Of a stretch of DNA of 64,000 bases, positions 18,344 to 27,492 are shown one piece after another. Origin of the DNA: Reyranella sp. (GTDB lineage Bacteria > Pseudomonadota > Alphaproteobacteria > Reyranellales > Reyranellaceae); assembly GCF_004297405.1 (NCBI RefSeq), contig NZ_SCVC01000049.1, positions 62,001 through 126,000 of the forward strand, given 5' to 3'. The position numbers and the translations under genes were made by a program. Numbering within the stretch: position 1 is the stretch's first letter; the number at the start of each line of letters is the position of its first letter. The notes beneath the pieces are model-generated. The model did no database searches, was not told the DNA's origin, and worked only from the letters and a program-made list of their open reading frames with translations.

Positions 18344-18504
18344 CGCGACACAGGGAAGGGCACCATGCAGCGCCGCGTTCCCGACGTCCCTGGATAGCAT
18401 CTCGCCTTCGTGGCGCCCTCGCGAACGTGAGTTCATTGCGGAGCGTCGGGGGACGATCTTGCGGCCGGGATGCCTGCTCGGTCGACAATTGTGACGTCGG
18501 TTGT

Positions 18505-19659
18505 ATGGGCTATTGCCTAACAGACGAACAGCGCCAAGTGCAGGAACTCGTGCGACGCGTGGCGCGCGAGCGGGTCGCGGAGCGCGCCCAAGAGATCGAC
18601 GCCAAAGGCGAGTACCCGCAGGACATGTTTGATCTGCTACGTGAACTCGGCTTGTTCACGTTGCCGTTTCCGGTGGACTACGGTGGCATGAATAGCGTGC
18701 TGGCTGCTTGCTTGGCCATCGAGGAACTCGGCCGCGTCTGCTACAACACTGCCTATTTATTGTTGGTTCAATGGGTGCCGTTTGGTGCAATCCTCGCGGG
18801 TGGCGACGACGCGCAGAAGCAGCGATATCTACCGGGCCTGGCGACGGGAGAACTTCGCGGTGCGATCTCGGTCACCGAATCTCAGAGTGGCTCCGATGTC
18901 GCTGGTATCAGGACGCGCGCGAAGCGCGACGGGGCAGGGTATCGGCTGACCGGCTCCAAGATCTGGTGCACAAACGCCGGTGTTGCGGACTTCGTGGTTG
19001 TCGCTGCGAAGACAGGTGAGTTGGATGCACCCGGCAGCATCAACCTGTTCATCGTGCCGAAAGGCACACCCGGCTTTACGGTCGGCCGCCAGGAGGACAA
19101 GCTCGGCGCGCGCGGTGTCCCTTCCTATGCGTTGTACTTTGAGGACGCCTACGTTCCGGAAGAAAACCGGCTCGGCGTGGAAGGCAAAGGCTTCAAGATT
19201 GTAATGGAGACCTTTAACCACTCCCGGCCGATCATCGGTGCCCGCGGCGTCGGCTTGGCTCAAGGTGCCATGGATCATGCCATCATTTTTATCCGAGATC
19301 GCCGCGCGTTCGGCCAGCAAGTTGGCGAGTTTCAGGGCGTGCGCTGGATGATCGCCGACATGGCGATACAGATCGAGGCGTCGCGCCAGTTGGTATACCG
19401 AGCAGCATCGGCCGTCGACTCTGGCCTGGGTGGTAGTGCTCTAGCGACCATGGCAGCAATCGCGAAGTGCCACGCCAGTGACACCGCGATGCGTGTTGCC
19501 ACCGATGCCGTACAACTCTTCGGCGCGGCCGGCATTTCCAACGAATTTCCAATCAACCGTTACTTTAGAGACGCCAAGGTGCTGCAGATCGTCGAAGGCA
19601 CCAACCAGATCCAGCGCAATATCATTGCGCGCAACGTCATGAGCCAAGCGCCAGAGTAA
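18505..19659 (+). CDS. Acyl-CoA dehydrogenase
   Basis: 384 residues from ATG 18505 (MGYCLTDEQRQVQELVRRVA), the usual family length; the frame is open further upstream but that part is not protein-like. FAD- and substrate-binding landmarks are AISVTESQSGSDVAGI and IWCTNAGVADF. The C-terminal catalytic-base segment is VLQIVEGTNQIQRNIIAR, with Glu in VEGTNQ. It introduces a 2,3-double bond into an acyl-CoA and passes electrons to ETF. It is the second gene of the rightward operon after the LLM gene. Confidence 0.92.
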   Translation: MGYCLTDEQRQVQELVRRVARERVAERAQEIDAKGEYPQDMFDLLRELGLFTLPFPVDYGGMNSVLAACLAIEELGRVCYNTAYLLLVQWVPFGAILAGGDDAQKQRYLPGLATGELRGAISVTESQSGSDVAGIRTRAKRDGAGYRLTGSKIWCTNAGVADFVVVAAKTGELDAPGSINLFIVPKGTPGFTVGRQEDKLGARGVPSYALYFEDAYVPEENRLGVEGKGFKIVMETFNHSRPIIGARGVGLAQGAMDHAIIFIRDRRAFGQQVGEFQGVRWMIADMAIQIEASRQLVYRAASAVDSGLGGSALATMAAIAKCHASDTAMRVATDAVQLFGAAGISNEFPINRYFRDAKVLQIVEGTNQIQRNIIARNVMSQAPE

Positions 19660-19732
19660 CGAAGCTTCGATGCACGGGCGGTGATCGTCGACGACGCGTA
19701 CGGAACAAAGACAAGCGTTATGGAGGAGCAAA

Positions 19733-20818
19733 ATGAAAGCCCAAGCTGCCATCATGTACGCCGTCAATGAACCGTTAAGGATCGAAGAAATACTCCTCGA
19801 CAAGCCAGCGCGTGGCGAGGTGCTCATTCGCACCGCCTTTGCAGGCGTCTGCCATAGTGACCTGCACTACATCGAGGGGCTCTATACACGCCCGTGCCCG
19901 TGCGTTCTGGGCCACGAATCGGCCGGTGTCGTGGAGGCGGTCGGCGAGGACGTGAGCTACGTGAGGCCAGGCGATCACGTAATCACCTGCATCTCGACGT
20001 TCTGTGGAGAGTGCGAGTACTGCATGACCGGCCGGTTGTCACTCTGCCTCAGTCCTAGCACGCGCCGCGATCCGAAGGGGCCACAGCGAATGATGCTGAA
20101 GGGGACGCCGCTGCAGCACACCAGCAATCTTTCGTCGTTCGCCGAGTATATGCTGGTACATGAGCGCTCGCTCGTGAAAATCCGCCCTGACATGCCGCTG
20201 GACCGGGCAGCGGTAATTGGATGTGCAGTGATGACCGGCGCGGGCGCGGTGTTTCGAACCGCAAAGGTCGAACCCGGATCAACAGTCGCGGTGATCGGTT
20301 TGGGAGGCATCGGCCTGTCGGCGGTCAACGGTGCAGCGATAGCCGGCGCCGGCCGCATAATCGCGATCGACAAGGTCGCTTCCAAGCTCGACTTGGCGAA
20401 GGAATTCGGCGCCACAGATGTCCTGGATGCAGGCGCTACTGATCCCATCAAGGCCATTCGCGAGATGACCGGTGGCGGCGTGGAATACTCGTTCGAGTGT
20501 GTTGGCTCGAAGACGACTGTTGAGCAGGCATTCCGCATGTTGCGGCGCGGGGGCACCGCGACCGTCATTGGAATGATGCCGCTCGGCACCCGGTTTGAGG
20601 TCTCCGGCGCGGAGCTGCTTGGCGAGAAGCGTATCCAGGGCTCCGCCATGGGATCCAACAAGTTTCGTATCGATATGCCGCGGCTGGTCGACTTCTATTT
20701 GCGTGGCGATCTGAAGCTCGACAAGCTCATCTCGGGACGTATCCGGCTCGCCGGCATCAACAATGCATTCATGCAGCTCAAGACAGGCGAAGTGGCGCGG
20801 ACAGTCATTGAATTTTGA
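19733..20818 (+). CDS. Zinc-dependent alcohol dehydrogenase (MDR family)
   Basis: 361 residues with the catalytic-zinc ligands C40 (GVCHSD) and H61-E62 (GHESAGVVEAVG), and the structural-zinc loop CGECEYCMTGRLSLC (C91, C94, C97, C105). The cofactor fingerprint is VIGLGGIGLSAV near residue 184. It is class III-like and probably NAD-dependent. A GGAGG site precedes ATG 19733. It probably oxidises an alcohol intermediate produced by the oxygenases in this operon. It ends the rightward operon and converges on the hydrolase gene. Confidence 0.9.
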   Translation: MKAQAAIMYAVNEPLRIEEILLDKPARGEVLIRTAFAGVCHSDLHYIEGLYTRPCPCVLGHESAGVVEAVGEDVSYVRPGDHVITCISTFCGECEYCMTGRLSLCLSPSTRRDPKGPQRMMLKGTPLQHTSNLSSFAEYMLVHERSLVKIRPDMPLDRAAVIGCAVMTGAGAVFRTAKVEPGSTVAVIGLGGIGLSAVNGAAIAGAGRIIAIDKVASKLDLAKEFGATDVLDAGATDPIKAIREMTGGGVEYSFECVGSKTTVEQAFRMLRRGGTATVIGMMPLGTRFEVSGAELLGEKRIQGSAMGSNKFRIDMPRLVDFYLRGDLKLDKLISGRIRLAGINNAFMQLKTGEVARTVIEF

Positions 20819-20842
20819 GGCAGCGCGCGCCGAACCAGTCTA

Positions 20843-21727
20843 TCACGGCCGTGGTGTGTATGATTGGGGGGGTGTTACTTTGGGCGGGTAGTGGATTTCC
20901 AAGAACCCAAGAACTGCTTCTGAGAAGTGATCGTTCTGATCGCCGACCACCATATGCCCCGCATTTACAACATTCGAATAGCTCGCTTCTGGAACAAGCG
21001 TCAGAAATGCTTTGGTAACCTCTTCGCTTACGAGGTCGCTCATACCCCCTCGGATCAGATGGACCGGGCAGCCAATGCGCCGAGCGGCGTTTTCCAGTCG
21101 GTCAAATCGCCGCTCTTGCTCTGGAGGCTGCACATTCGTGATGAAACGTGGATCCCAATGCCAGCGGTAGCGACCGTCAGGTCCGAGCCGTAGATTCTTG
21201 GCGAGCCCGTTCAGGTTTCGGCGTCGCTGGCGATTGGGCAGATAGGCGGCAATGACGTCGGCCGCTTCATCGATTGATCCGAAACCCTTCTGGGCGTGAG
21301 CAGTCATGAAGCCCACCACGCGATTTATCCCTGCCAGCTCCATTCTTGGCGTGACATCAACCAACGTCATACTGGAAAAGGTCCCCGGCGCTTTCTCGCC
21401 TTCAGCAACAAGAGCGGCGAGCCCGCCGAGAGAGGCGCCGACTACCGCCGGCGGTTGACCGAGATGTCGAGCAACTGCGATTAAATCGGCGGCAAATGCG
21501 TCCAATTCGTAGCGTCCATGTTCGGACCAATCACTGTCACCATGCCCACGCAGGTCCAGAGCAATTGCGCGATAGCCTCGGTCGCCCAACACTTTCATAG
21601 TGTTACCCCAAGCATGTCGCGTCTGGCCGCCACCGTGGGCAAGCAGGATCGTCGGCTGGTCAATATTTCCAGCAACACTGGCGGCAAGCCGAATTCCATC
21701 AGCGCCCACCAAACTCAATTCATTCAT
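20843..21727 (-). CDS. Alpha/beta hydrolase
   Basis: 294 residues from ATG 21727 (MNELSLVGADGIRLAASVAG) with a GGAGA site 7 bases upstream; an in-frame codon 21 bases earlier lacks such support. The oxyanion HGGGQTRHAW, the nucleophile elbow VGASLGG (Ser about 99) and the late NAGHMVVGD histidine give a complete catalytic triad. Such enzymes open lactones or esters made by Baeyer-Villiger oxygenation, which fits this island. The closest annotated relatives are usually called haloalkane- or ester-hydrolase-like; the substrate is not predictable. Confidence 0.85.
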   Translation of the reverse strand: MNELSLVGADGIRLAASVAGNIDQPTILLAHGGGQTRHAWGNTMKVLGDRGYRAIALDLRGHGDSDWSEHGRYELDAFAADLIAVARHLGQPPAVVGASLGGLAALVAEGEKAPGTFSSMTLVDVTPRMELAGINRVVGFMTAHAQKGFGSIDEAADVIAAYLPNRQRRRNLNGLAKNLRLGPDGRYRWHWDPRFITNVQPPEQERRFDRLENAARRIGCPVHLIRGGMSDLVSEEVTKAFLTLVPEASYSNVVNAGHMVVGDQNDHFSEAVLGFLEIHYPPKVTPPQSYTPRP

Positions 21728-21826
21728 TGACGTCTCCTGCACACACAAAACCAGTTCAACGCCAGAGCGACATGCTGAGGCAGAGGCATACGTACGCAGT
21801 GGCTAGGCCATAGCGCATGCGTGCCA

Positions 21827-22402
21827 TCAAGCATCGCCTCCTTGGGGGATCCTGCCGTCGGGCGGCCAGTCCTTGACGCCGTCCTCCAAAGGGATTTCGA
21901 CGCTTCGAAGAAGCTGCGAGAACATGTTCCAGTTTCCAATCGCGATGACCATCTCGAGCAGCTGCTCCGGGCTGCCGACATGACGCACGCACTCAGCCCA
22001 CACGGAATCCGAGATCTTGCCGCGCTCCAGCGTATCGTCGACCGCGGCCAGCACCGCCCGGTCCGCTGCACCGAGACGCGTCGACGAACGCCAGTCGCGG
22101 ACAGCGATGACGTCCTCAGGCGGCAGCCCGACGCGTTCCGCGAAATGCCAGTGCTGCGTCCATTCGTACTTGGCGCCCGTCGTCCATCCGATGCGCATGA
22201 TCAGGAGCTCGCGTAGGCGGACATCGAGCTTATTTCCAGTGAAGAGCAGCGTTGTCAGCAAGTGATTGACTGCAGACGCGAGCTGCGGATGACGTAACAG
22301 CGCCCGATAAACACTGAGGCCGGCCATCGACTCTCGAATGCCACACTCCTTGGCGGCAGCCTTGGCTTGCTCGACTGACAGCATCTCAATGCGCGTGACC
22401 AT
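21827..22402 (-). CDS. Carboxymuconolactone decarboxylase-family protein
   Basis: 191 residues of the CMD/AhpD-like helical fold: RLRELLIMRIGWTTGAKYEW then HWHFAERVGLPPEDV. The redox CxxC of AhpD is absent (the equivalent stretch is TTGAKYE), so peroxidase activity is unlikely. Many such proteins are encoded in ring-degradation operons with unproven function, perhaps as gamma-lactone decarboxylases or isomerases. It lies leftward between the hydrolase and P450 genes. Confidence 0.8.
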   Translation of the reverse strand: MVTRIEMLSVEQAKAAAKECGIRESMAGLSVYRALLRHPQLASAVNHLLTTLLFTGNKLDVRLRELLIMRIGWTTGAKYEWTQHWHFAERVGLPPEDVIAVRDWRSSTRLGAADRAVLAAVDDTLERGKISDSVWAECVRHVGSPEQLLEMVIAIGNWNMFSQLLRSVEIPLEDGVKDWPPDGRIPQGGDA

Positions 22403-22730
22403 TTGGCCTTCCTTTCAGTTTCAAATTGCCGCGTCGCCAGACAAAGCGCCTCAGGAAATCTGGCCGCTTGTTCCCATCAGAATCTTGGACGTATGGCATC
22501 CAATCCTGCGTAGCCACCCAACTGCGATGGCCCCACTCCCGCTGCGCGCCCATTGCCATCTGTGATGGCGCACGCCACCGGTGCCTCGGGCCGTTATCGT
22601 GAGGGGTGCGCATGCTGAGAGGCGAACGCAACCCCGCACCAGAAACCTTCGGGCAGATCCAATCCGGTGAGGAGCGCGCGGTGTCGCACAAAGCGCAGAC
22701 GTCAGGGGACGTGCGAGACCAACAACACTG
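22403..22730. other. Intergenic stretch without a recognised gene
   Basis: 328 bases between the P450 stop and the carboxymuconolactone-type gene. One leftward frame (22386-22691) encodes up to 101 residues with a Trp- and Arg-rich tail. It resembles no family I know and overlaps the next start by 17 bases, so it is not called. Confidence 0.35.
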
Positions 22731-23960
22731 TCATCGGAAGACCACAGGAAGTTTCCGAGGACCGCGTACCGGGCCGTGCGACCAGGTCACGGAGGCGGGG
22801 TCGGCGAGGTCGAAGTTAGGAATACGCGTCAGCCATTCCTCCAGCGCTACCGTGATCTCCATGCGGGCGAGATTTGAGCCGATACAACGATGGATTCCCA
22901 ATCCGAAGGCAGCATGTCGGTTTTCGGCCCGATCGATCTGAACACGATCAGCTTGTGGAAAGACCTCCGGATCACGGTTGGCCGCCGGAAAGGACAGCAA
23001 CACCATTTCGCGTTCCTTGAACGGGCAGCCGCCGACTGTTGTCTCCTTGGCGACTTGGCGAGCCATCGTCACCGGGGCATAGGCCCGCAGAAACTCTTCT
23101 ACCGCAAGCGGCATGAGTGCAGGCTCGGTGACCAGCCGACGACGGTCATCACGGTGCTGGGCCAGATGCCATAGGCAGGAGCCGATGGCACTCCAGGTCG
23201 TATCGATGCCGGCAATCAGTAAAAGACGAAGCGTACCGATAATGTGCTCGTCGGAAAGGGGCTGATCCTCCATTCGTGCGCCAAGCAAGAAAGTGATCAG
23301 GTCCTCTCCGGGGACGGAACGACGGTTAGCGATCTGCACTCTGAAATAATCGTCCATCTCCGCGAGTGCTTGAGTGAAGGAGGCGTTTTCCGCGATTCCT
23401 TCGTGCAGCAGCAGGTGAATCCAGCGCCGAAACTTTTCGCCGTCTCCCTCCGGCAATCCGAGCATATGTGCAATGACAGCAACGGGAACATGCTGTGCAT
23501 AGTCGGTTGCCGCGTCGCAACGGCCATTCGATGCGAAGCGATCAATCAAGTCGCCACATATCGCTCGCGTCTTTGCCTCCAGGCGGCCAATTGCATCCGG
23601 GGTGAACGCGGGTAGCAGGAGCATTCGCGCCGGCCGATGATACGGTGGATCCGAGGTGATCGGTGGCGAAGCCAATGTCGACGCCCCAGGCGGGGATTTC
23701 GGCTTCCCGGAATCCGTTGGCACACGAGGTGGCATTTCACGAACGACCACACGGCGTGAAGAAAAGTGCTCCGTATCATATGCGATCGCCCGGATATCGG
23801 CGTAGCGGCTAGGAAAGTAGACGCCGTTGTATCGTTCGGTATGCGCGACAGGGCATTGCCGACGCAACTCATCCCAGATCTGATAGGGTTCGGTGACCCA
23901 GCGTGGGTCCAGGTGATCGAAGTCTTTGGCCCAATCTGAGACAGGCGGGCGATCGGTCAT
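22731..23960 (-). CDS. Cytochrome P450
   Basis: 409 residues, the normal bacterial P450 length. The I-helix oxygen-activation motif is AGIDTTWSAIG, the K-helix ExxR is in EEFLRAY, and the heme loop is FGLGIHRCIGSNLARM with the heme-ligand Cys at about residue 359. It is a soluble class I enzyme needing a ferredoxin and reductase. The ferredoxin gene lies 15 bases upstream on the same strand. It probably hydroxylates an unactivated carbon of the ring compound or its CoA ester. Confidence 0.95.
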   Translation of the reverse strand: MTDRPPVSDWAKDFDHLDPRWVTEPYQIWDELRRQCPVAHTERYNGVYFPSRYADIRAIAYDTEHFSSRRVVVREMPPRVPTDSGKPKSPPGASTLASPPITSDPPYHRPARMLLLPAFTPDAIGRLEAKTRAICGDLIDRFASNGRCDAATDYAQHVPVAVIAHMLGLPEGDGEKFRRWIHLLLHEGIAENASFTQALAEMDDYFRVQIANRRSVPGEDLITFLLGARMEDQPLSDEHIIGTLRLLLIAGIDTTWSAIGSCLWHLAQHRDDRRRLVTEPALMPLAVEEFLRAYAPVTMARQVAKETTVGGCPFKEREMVLLSFPAANRDPEVFPQADRVQIDRAENRHAAFGLGIHRCIGSNLARMEITVALEEWLTRIPNFDLADPASVTWSHGPVRGPRKLPVVFR

Positions 23961-23975
23961 GGTGAACTCCTTTAG

Positions 23976-24191
23976 TTAAGCCTGCGCCACCTTGATCGCG
24001 AATTCGGGGCAGTTGGCTTCCGCAAGCCGCGCCTTATCCTCGAGGCCGGGAGGGACCGTGCCATCGCCGACTGCGCGCGCGTGGCCGAGTTCATCGAGCT
24101 CGAACAATCTCGGTGCTATCGCCTTGCATCGGTTGTGTCCCTGACATCGCTCCGGGTCGACGATGACTTGAAGGAATTTGTGCTGGGGCAT
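23976..24191 (-). CDS. [3Fe-4S] ferredoxin, P450 electron donor
   Basis: 71 residues from ATG 24191, preceded by GGGAGG. Cluster ligands are C16, C22 and C61 (ERCQGHNRC and NCPEF), with H19 where [4Fe-4S] proteins have a second Cys. This CxxHxxC...CP pattern marks the P450-partner [3Fe-4S] ferredoxins. It is the first gene of the leftward ferredoxin-P450 unit. No ferredoxin reductase is seen in the window, so one must be supplied from elsewhere. Confidence 0.93.
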   Translation of the reverse strand: MPQHKFLQVIVDPERCQGHNRCKAIAPRLFELDELGHARAVGDGTVPPGLEDKARLAEANCPEFAIKVAQA

Positions 24192-24750
24192 ACCTGAAAC
24201 CCTCCCTGCGCAGTTTCCGAACGCGTCCGCTGCGGATAGTTCGTCGCCTGCGCCATAATCGACCAACTGGCCAATTCGTCGGTAATCAGCAAGCGCAATC
24301 CTCTAATGAACGTTAGAAGTTTAGGCAAGGGTAGTCAATCGGTGCGACGGGCCGTCCCAAGTGACTCGACCATTGTGGGAAGCCCGGCATTGCTCTCTTG
24401 GGTTTGGGCATGGCGTCGCGCTCGCAGGAATATCGCCGCTCTGCCGTGCGAAGGAACTTGTGGTGCATTGGCGGAGATCCTTGCGGCGCAGTCCAGCCAA
24501 GAATGTCGCTGCCAGTGGCCTGTGGAGGTCGCGGACCCTTTTGGGAACGGGAGCAGGTGTTTCGGCCTCGCCGTTCGTGAGGGGGCAGACCGCTTGACTC
24601 ATCGGTACCAGCTGCCTACGTTTCTAACAGGTATTTGAAAGTCCTCGGGCACAATCGCCTCGCTTGGCGCGTGGAGTGGTCCGGGAAGGGCGCGCGGATC
24701 GCCTAGCGATTCCATCGCCCGACTTGGCGAATTTATCTTTCGGGAGGCTC
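24192..24750. promoter_or_regulatory. Divergent promoter region between the P450 unit and the bad-type operon
   Basis: About 560 bases. Several frames are open (for example 24306-24638 rightward) but none resembles a known protein. The operator copy at 24302 lies about 110 bases before the ferredoxin start and 430 bases before the BadH start. Confidence 0.45.
24302..24317. promoter_or_regulatory. Candidate regulon operator, copy 4 (best palindrome)
   Basis: TCTAATGAACGTTAGA, with arms TCTAA and TTAGA perfectly paired. The left half matches the consensus in all seven positions and the right half in six. Confidence 0.6.
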
Positions 24751-25518
24751 ATGGGCGGGATGCGCGGATTAAGAGACAAGCCTGTCATTGTCACGGGCGG
24801 CGCCAGCGGCATCGGCCGCGCGATCGCCGGGCGTCTCGTGGCCGAAGGTGCCGTCGTCGGCATCTTCGACATTAACGGGCAAGCGGCCGAAGCCGCAGCG
24901 CGTACGCTTCGTGAGAATGGTGGTCGAGCATCGGTTTACGAGGTTGACATCGTCGACTATGCCGCAGTGGCACGCGCCGTCGATGCGTTTGAGGCGGCCG
25001 CTGGACCGATCGGCGGCTTGGTCAACAACGCGGGCTGGGACAAGGCGGTGCGGTTCGTGGAGAGCGACCGTGACCTGTGGCGAAAGGTGATCGACATCAA
25101 TCTCTGGGGCCCGCTCAACGTCACGCACGTTGTGCTGAAAAAGATGGTCAAGCACGGCAAAGGCCACGTTGTCAGTATTGCCTCCGACGCGGGTCGGGTC
25201 GGCTCCTCAGGCGAAGCTGTCTATTCCGCCTGCAAGGGCGGGATTGCAGCGTTCGGCAAGACGTTGGCCCGGGAAGTGGCACGTCAGGGGATCGTGTTCA
25301 ACACGGTCTGCCCAGGACCGACCCACACGCCCCTGTTCGCGACTGTCAGCGAATCCGCGGCGGGGCTTGCCGAGGCCCTGAAGAAGGCGATCCCACTCCG
25401 TCGCCTGGGGCAGCCGGACGACTATCCCGGCATCGTCTGCTTCCTGCTGAGCGACGATGCCAATTTCATCACCGGTCAGACCATCAGCGTCTCTGGTGGC
25501 CTCACGATGCACGGGTAA
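24751..25518 (+). CDS. badH: 2-hydroxycyclohexanecarboxyl-CoA dehydrogenase-like SDR (BadH type)
   Basis: 255 residues from ATG 24751, just after a CGGGAGG site. SDR landmarks are VTGGASGIGRAI, NNAGWD, catalytic Ser in VVSIASDAGRVG, and YSACK. The segments SIASDAGRVGSSGEAVY and FITGQTISVSGGLTMHG closely follow what I recall of Rhodopseudomonas palustris BadH. That enzyme oxidises the 2-hydroxyl of cyclohexanecarboxyl-CoA to the ketone with NAD. The BadI homologue starts 4 bases after the stop, as expected for consecutive steps. Family and role are well supported; the natural substrate could carry extra ring substituents. Confidence 0.85.
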   Translation: MGGMRGLRDKPVIVTGGASGIGRAIAGRLVAEGAVVGIFDINGQAAEAAARTLRENGGRASVYEVDIVDYAAVARAVDAFEAAAGPIGGLVNNAGWDKAVRFVESDRDLWRKVIDINLWGPLNVTHVVLKKMVKHGKGHVVSIASDAGRVGSSGEAVYSACKGGIAAFGKTLAREVARQGIVFNTVCPGPTHTPLFATVSESAAGLAEALKKAIPLRRLGQPDDYPGIVCFLLSDDANFITGQTISVSGGLTMHG

Positions 25519-25522
25519 CTCG

Positions 25523-26314
25523 ATGGACTATCAGGACATTCTCTACGCCCAGGCCGACCACGTCGCCACGATCACGATCAACCGGCCAAAGGTCTACAAC
25601 GCGTTCCGCCCGCGCACGGTAGTCGAACTTCTCGACGCCTTTCTCAAGGCGGGCTGGGATGACGACGTCGGCGCCATCGTCCTAACTGGTGCCGGCGACA
25701 AGGCGTTCTGCACCGGCGGCGACCAGTCCGACCATAGCGGCCAGTACGGCGACGGATCGACGCGCGGCTCGGTCGGAATGCCGGTCGAAGAACTGCACAG
25801 CGTCATCCGCGACGTACCGAAGCCGGTGATCGCCAAGGTGCGCGGTTACGCGATCGGTGGCGGCAACGTTCTGGCCACGCTTTGCGATCTCACTATCGCC
25901 GGCGAGAACGCCATCTTCGGTCAGGTCGGGCCGAAGATGGGCTCCGTCGATCCCGGCTTCGGTACTGCCTATCTGGCGCGCGTGGTCGGCGAGAAGAAAG
26001 CGCGAGAAATCTGGTACATGTGCCGGCGCTACACGGCGCGACAGGCGATGGACATGGGGCTGGTCAACGCCGTCGTGCCCGACGACAAGCTCGATGCCGA
26101 AGTCGAGGCGTGGTGCGCCGAACTGGTGCTGCGCAGCCCCACGGCCATCGCCATCGCCAAGAAGTCCTTCAACGCCGACAGCGAAAACATTCGCGGCATC
26201 GGCGGTCTGGGGATGCAGGCCCTGCGCCTCTACTACGCGAGCGCCGAATCCCAGGAAGGGGTCAAGGCGCTCAACGAGAAGCGCCCGCCACGCTTCAGGG
26301 ACTTCCTCAAGTAG
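25523..26314 (+). CDS. badI: 2-ketocyclohexanecarboxyl-CoA hydrolase (BadI type), ring-opening
   Basis: 263 residues from ATG 25523. A crotonase-fold protein of the BadI/MenB branch: GYAIGGGNVLATLCDLTIA, then FGQVGPKMGSVDPGFGTAYL and KKAREIWYMC. The GGGNVLAT and VGPKMGSVDPG forms match my recollection of R. palustris BadI, whereas MenB has GGGHVLH and TGPKVGSFDGG. BadI adds water to the beta-keto cyclohexanecarboxyl-CoA and cleaves the ring to pimeloyl-CoA. The BadH-type dehydrogenase directly upstream makes its substrate. This is the most specific pathway marker in the window. Confidence 0.88.
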   Translation: MDYQDILYAQADHVATITINRPKVYNAFRPRTVVELLDAFLKAGWDDDVGAIVLTGAGDKAFCTGGDQSDHSGQYGDGSTRGSVGMPVEELHSVIRDVPKPVIAKVRGYAIGGGNVLATLCDLTIAGENAIFGQVGPKMGSVDPGFGTAYLARVVGEKKAREIWYMCRRYTARQAMDMGLVNAVVPDDKLDAEVEAWCAELVLRSPTAIAIAKKSFNADSENIRGIGGLGMQALRLYYASAESQEGVKALNEKRPPRFRDFLK

Positions 26315-26324
26315 GGGCCGACAG

Positions 26325-27479
26325 TTGGACTTTTCCCTCACCCCGGAACAGCAGCAGATTGGCGAAACTGCCCGGCGCTTTGGCGTCGAAAAGCTTGCGC
26401 CGGGGTATGCGGCGCGTGAACAGGAGGGCCACATCGCGCCGTCGCTGATAAGGGAAATGGGGGCCGTCGGGCTGATCGGGGTCGATTTGCCTGAAATGTT
26501 CGGCGGGCTCGGTGCGGACGGCGTCACGGCTGGACTGGTAATCGAAGGCGTTGCTGCGGCCGATCTGGGCGTAGCCTATGTGCAGCTTCTCGGGTCTTTG
26601 ATGGGCTCGATCCTGGTGCGCCACGGGCCGCCGGAGATCGCCGGGGACGTCGTGCCGAAGATTTGCCGGGGCGAGACTGTGGTTGCGCTGGGCCTGACCG
26701 AGCCGCGCGGCGGCTCCGATGCCGCGAACCTCCAGCTCAAGGCGCGCCGCGACAACGAAGGCTATGTGCTCGATGGCGAGAAAACCTCGATTTCGATGAT
26801 CGAACAGGCGGAATCCATCGTCGTTTTCGCTCGCACTGGCGAGGCCGGCTCCGGGGCTCGCGGCGTGACGGCCTTCCACGTGCCGCTCGACCTTCCGGGC
26901 ATCAGCCGCTCTAGCTTCAACGACGTGGGCTCGAAGGTCGTCGGCCGCGGCTCGATCTTCTTCCAGGACGTCAAGGTGCCGGACGCATGGCGTATCGGCG
27001 GTGAAGGCGAGGGCTTTCGCACGGTCATGCAAGGCTTCGACTACAGCCGCGCGCTGATCGGGTTGCAGGTGCTGGCGCCCGCCAGCGCGTCGCTCGAGGA
27101 AACCTGGCGCTACGTCACCGAGCGCCAAGCCTTCGGCCAGCCGCTGGCACGTTATCAAGGCGTGACGGAACCGCTGGCCGAGGCGGAAACGCTGCTCACA
27201 GCCGCACGACTTCTGTGCTACCGGACGCTGTGGCTGCGCGATCAGGGCATGCCCCACACGTCGGAGGCGGCCATGTGCAAATGGTGGGCCCCGAAGACAG
27301 CCTTTCAGGCCATTCACCGGTGCCTGCTGACGCACGGTCATTCAGGCTACACGATGGACCTGCCGCACCAACAGCGCCTGCGCGACGTGATGGGCCTGCA
27401 AATCGGCGACGGCACCGAGCAGATCCAGAAAATGATCATCGCGCGCGAGAAGATCGGGCGCGTGGCGGTGCCTTACTAG
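26325..27479 (+). CDS. Acyl-CoA dehydrogenase, probable cyclohexanecarboxyl-CoA dehydrogenase role
   Basis: 384 residues starting at TTG 26325 (LDFSLTPEQQQIGETARRFG), with AGTAGGGG 8-15 bases upstream; no ATG fits. Substrate and FAD landmarks are VALGLTEPRGGSDAANL, ISMIEQAESI in place of the usual WxTN segment, and a C-terminal MGLQIGDGTEQIQKMIIARE. The catalytic position in the last motif is Asp (GDGTEQ) rather than the more common EGT, a feature also seen in ring-type acyl-CoA dehydrogenases. Position between badI and a crotonase suggests the AliB/BadJ step, oxidation of cyclohexanecarboxyl-CoA to the 1-ene. That assignment is by context. Confidence 0.8.
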   Translation: MDFSLTPEQQQIGETARRFGVEKLAPGYAAREQEGHIAPSLIREMGAVGLIGVDLPEMFGGLGADGVTAGLVIEGVAAADLGVAYVQLLGSLMGSILVRHGPPEIAGDVVPKICRGETVVALGLTEPRGGSDAANLQLKARRDNEGYVLDGEKTSISMIEQAESIVVFARTGEAGSGARGVTAFHVPLDLPGISRSSFNDVGSKVVGRGSIFFQDVKVPDAWRIGGEGEGFRTVMQGFDYSRALIGLQVLAPASASLEETWRYVTERQAFGQPLARYQGVTEPLAEAETLLTAARLLCYRTLWLRDQGMPHTSEAAMCKWWAPKTAFQAIHRCLLTHGHSGYTMDLPHQQRLRDVMGLQIGDGTEQIQKMIIAREKIGRVAVPY

Positions 27480-27492
27480 GCGGAGGATGCCG

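Noticed and set aside
17165..18436. A 423-residue leftward open frame opposite the luciferase-like gene
   Set aside because: Antisense to an obvious family member, without a ribosome site or recognisable domain.
25523..26314. MenB (naphthoyl-CoA synthase) as an alternative for the BadI call
   Set aside because: The GGGNVLAT and VGPKMGSVDPG motifs fit BadI, and the gene lies with badH in a ring-degradation cluster rather than with menaquinone genes.
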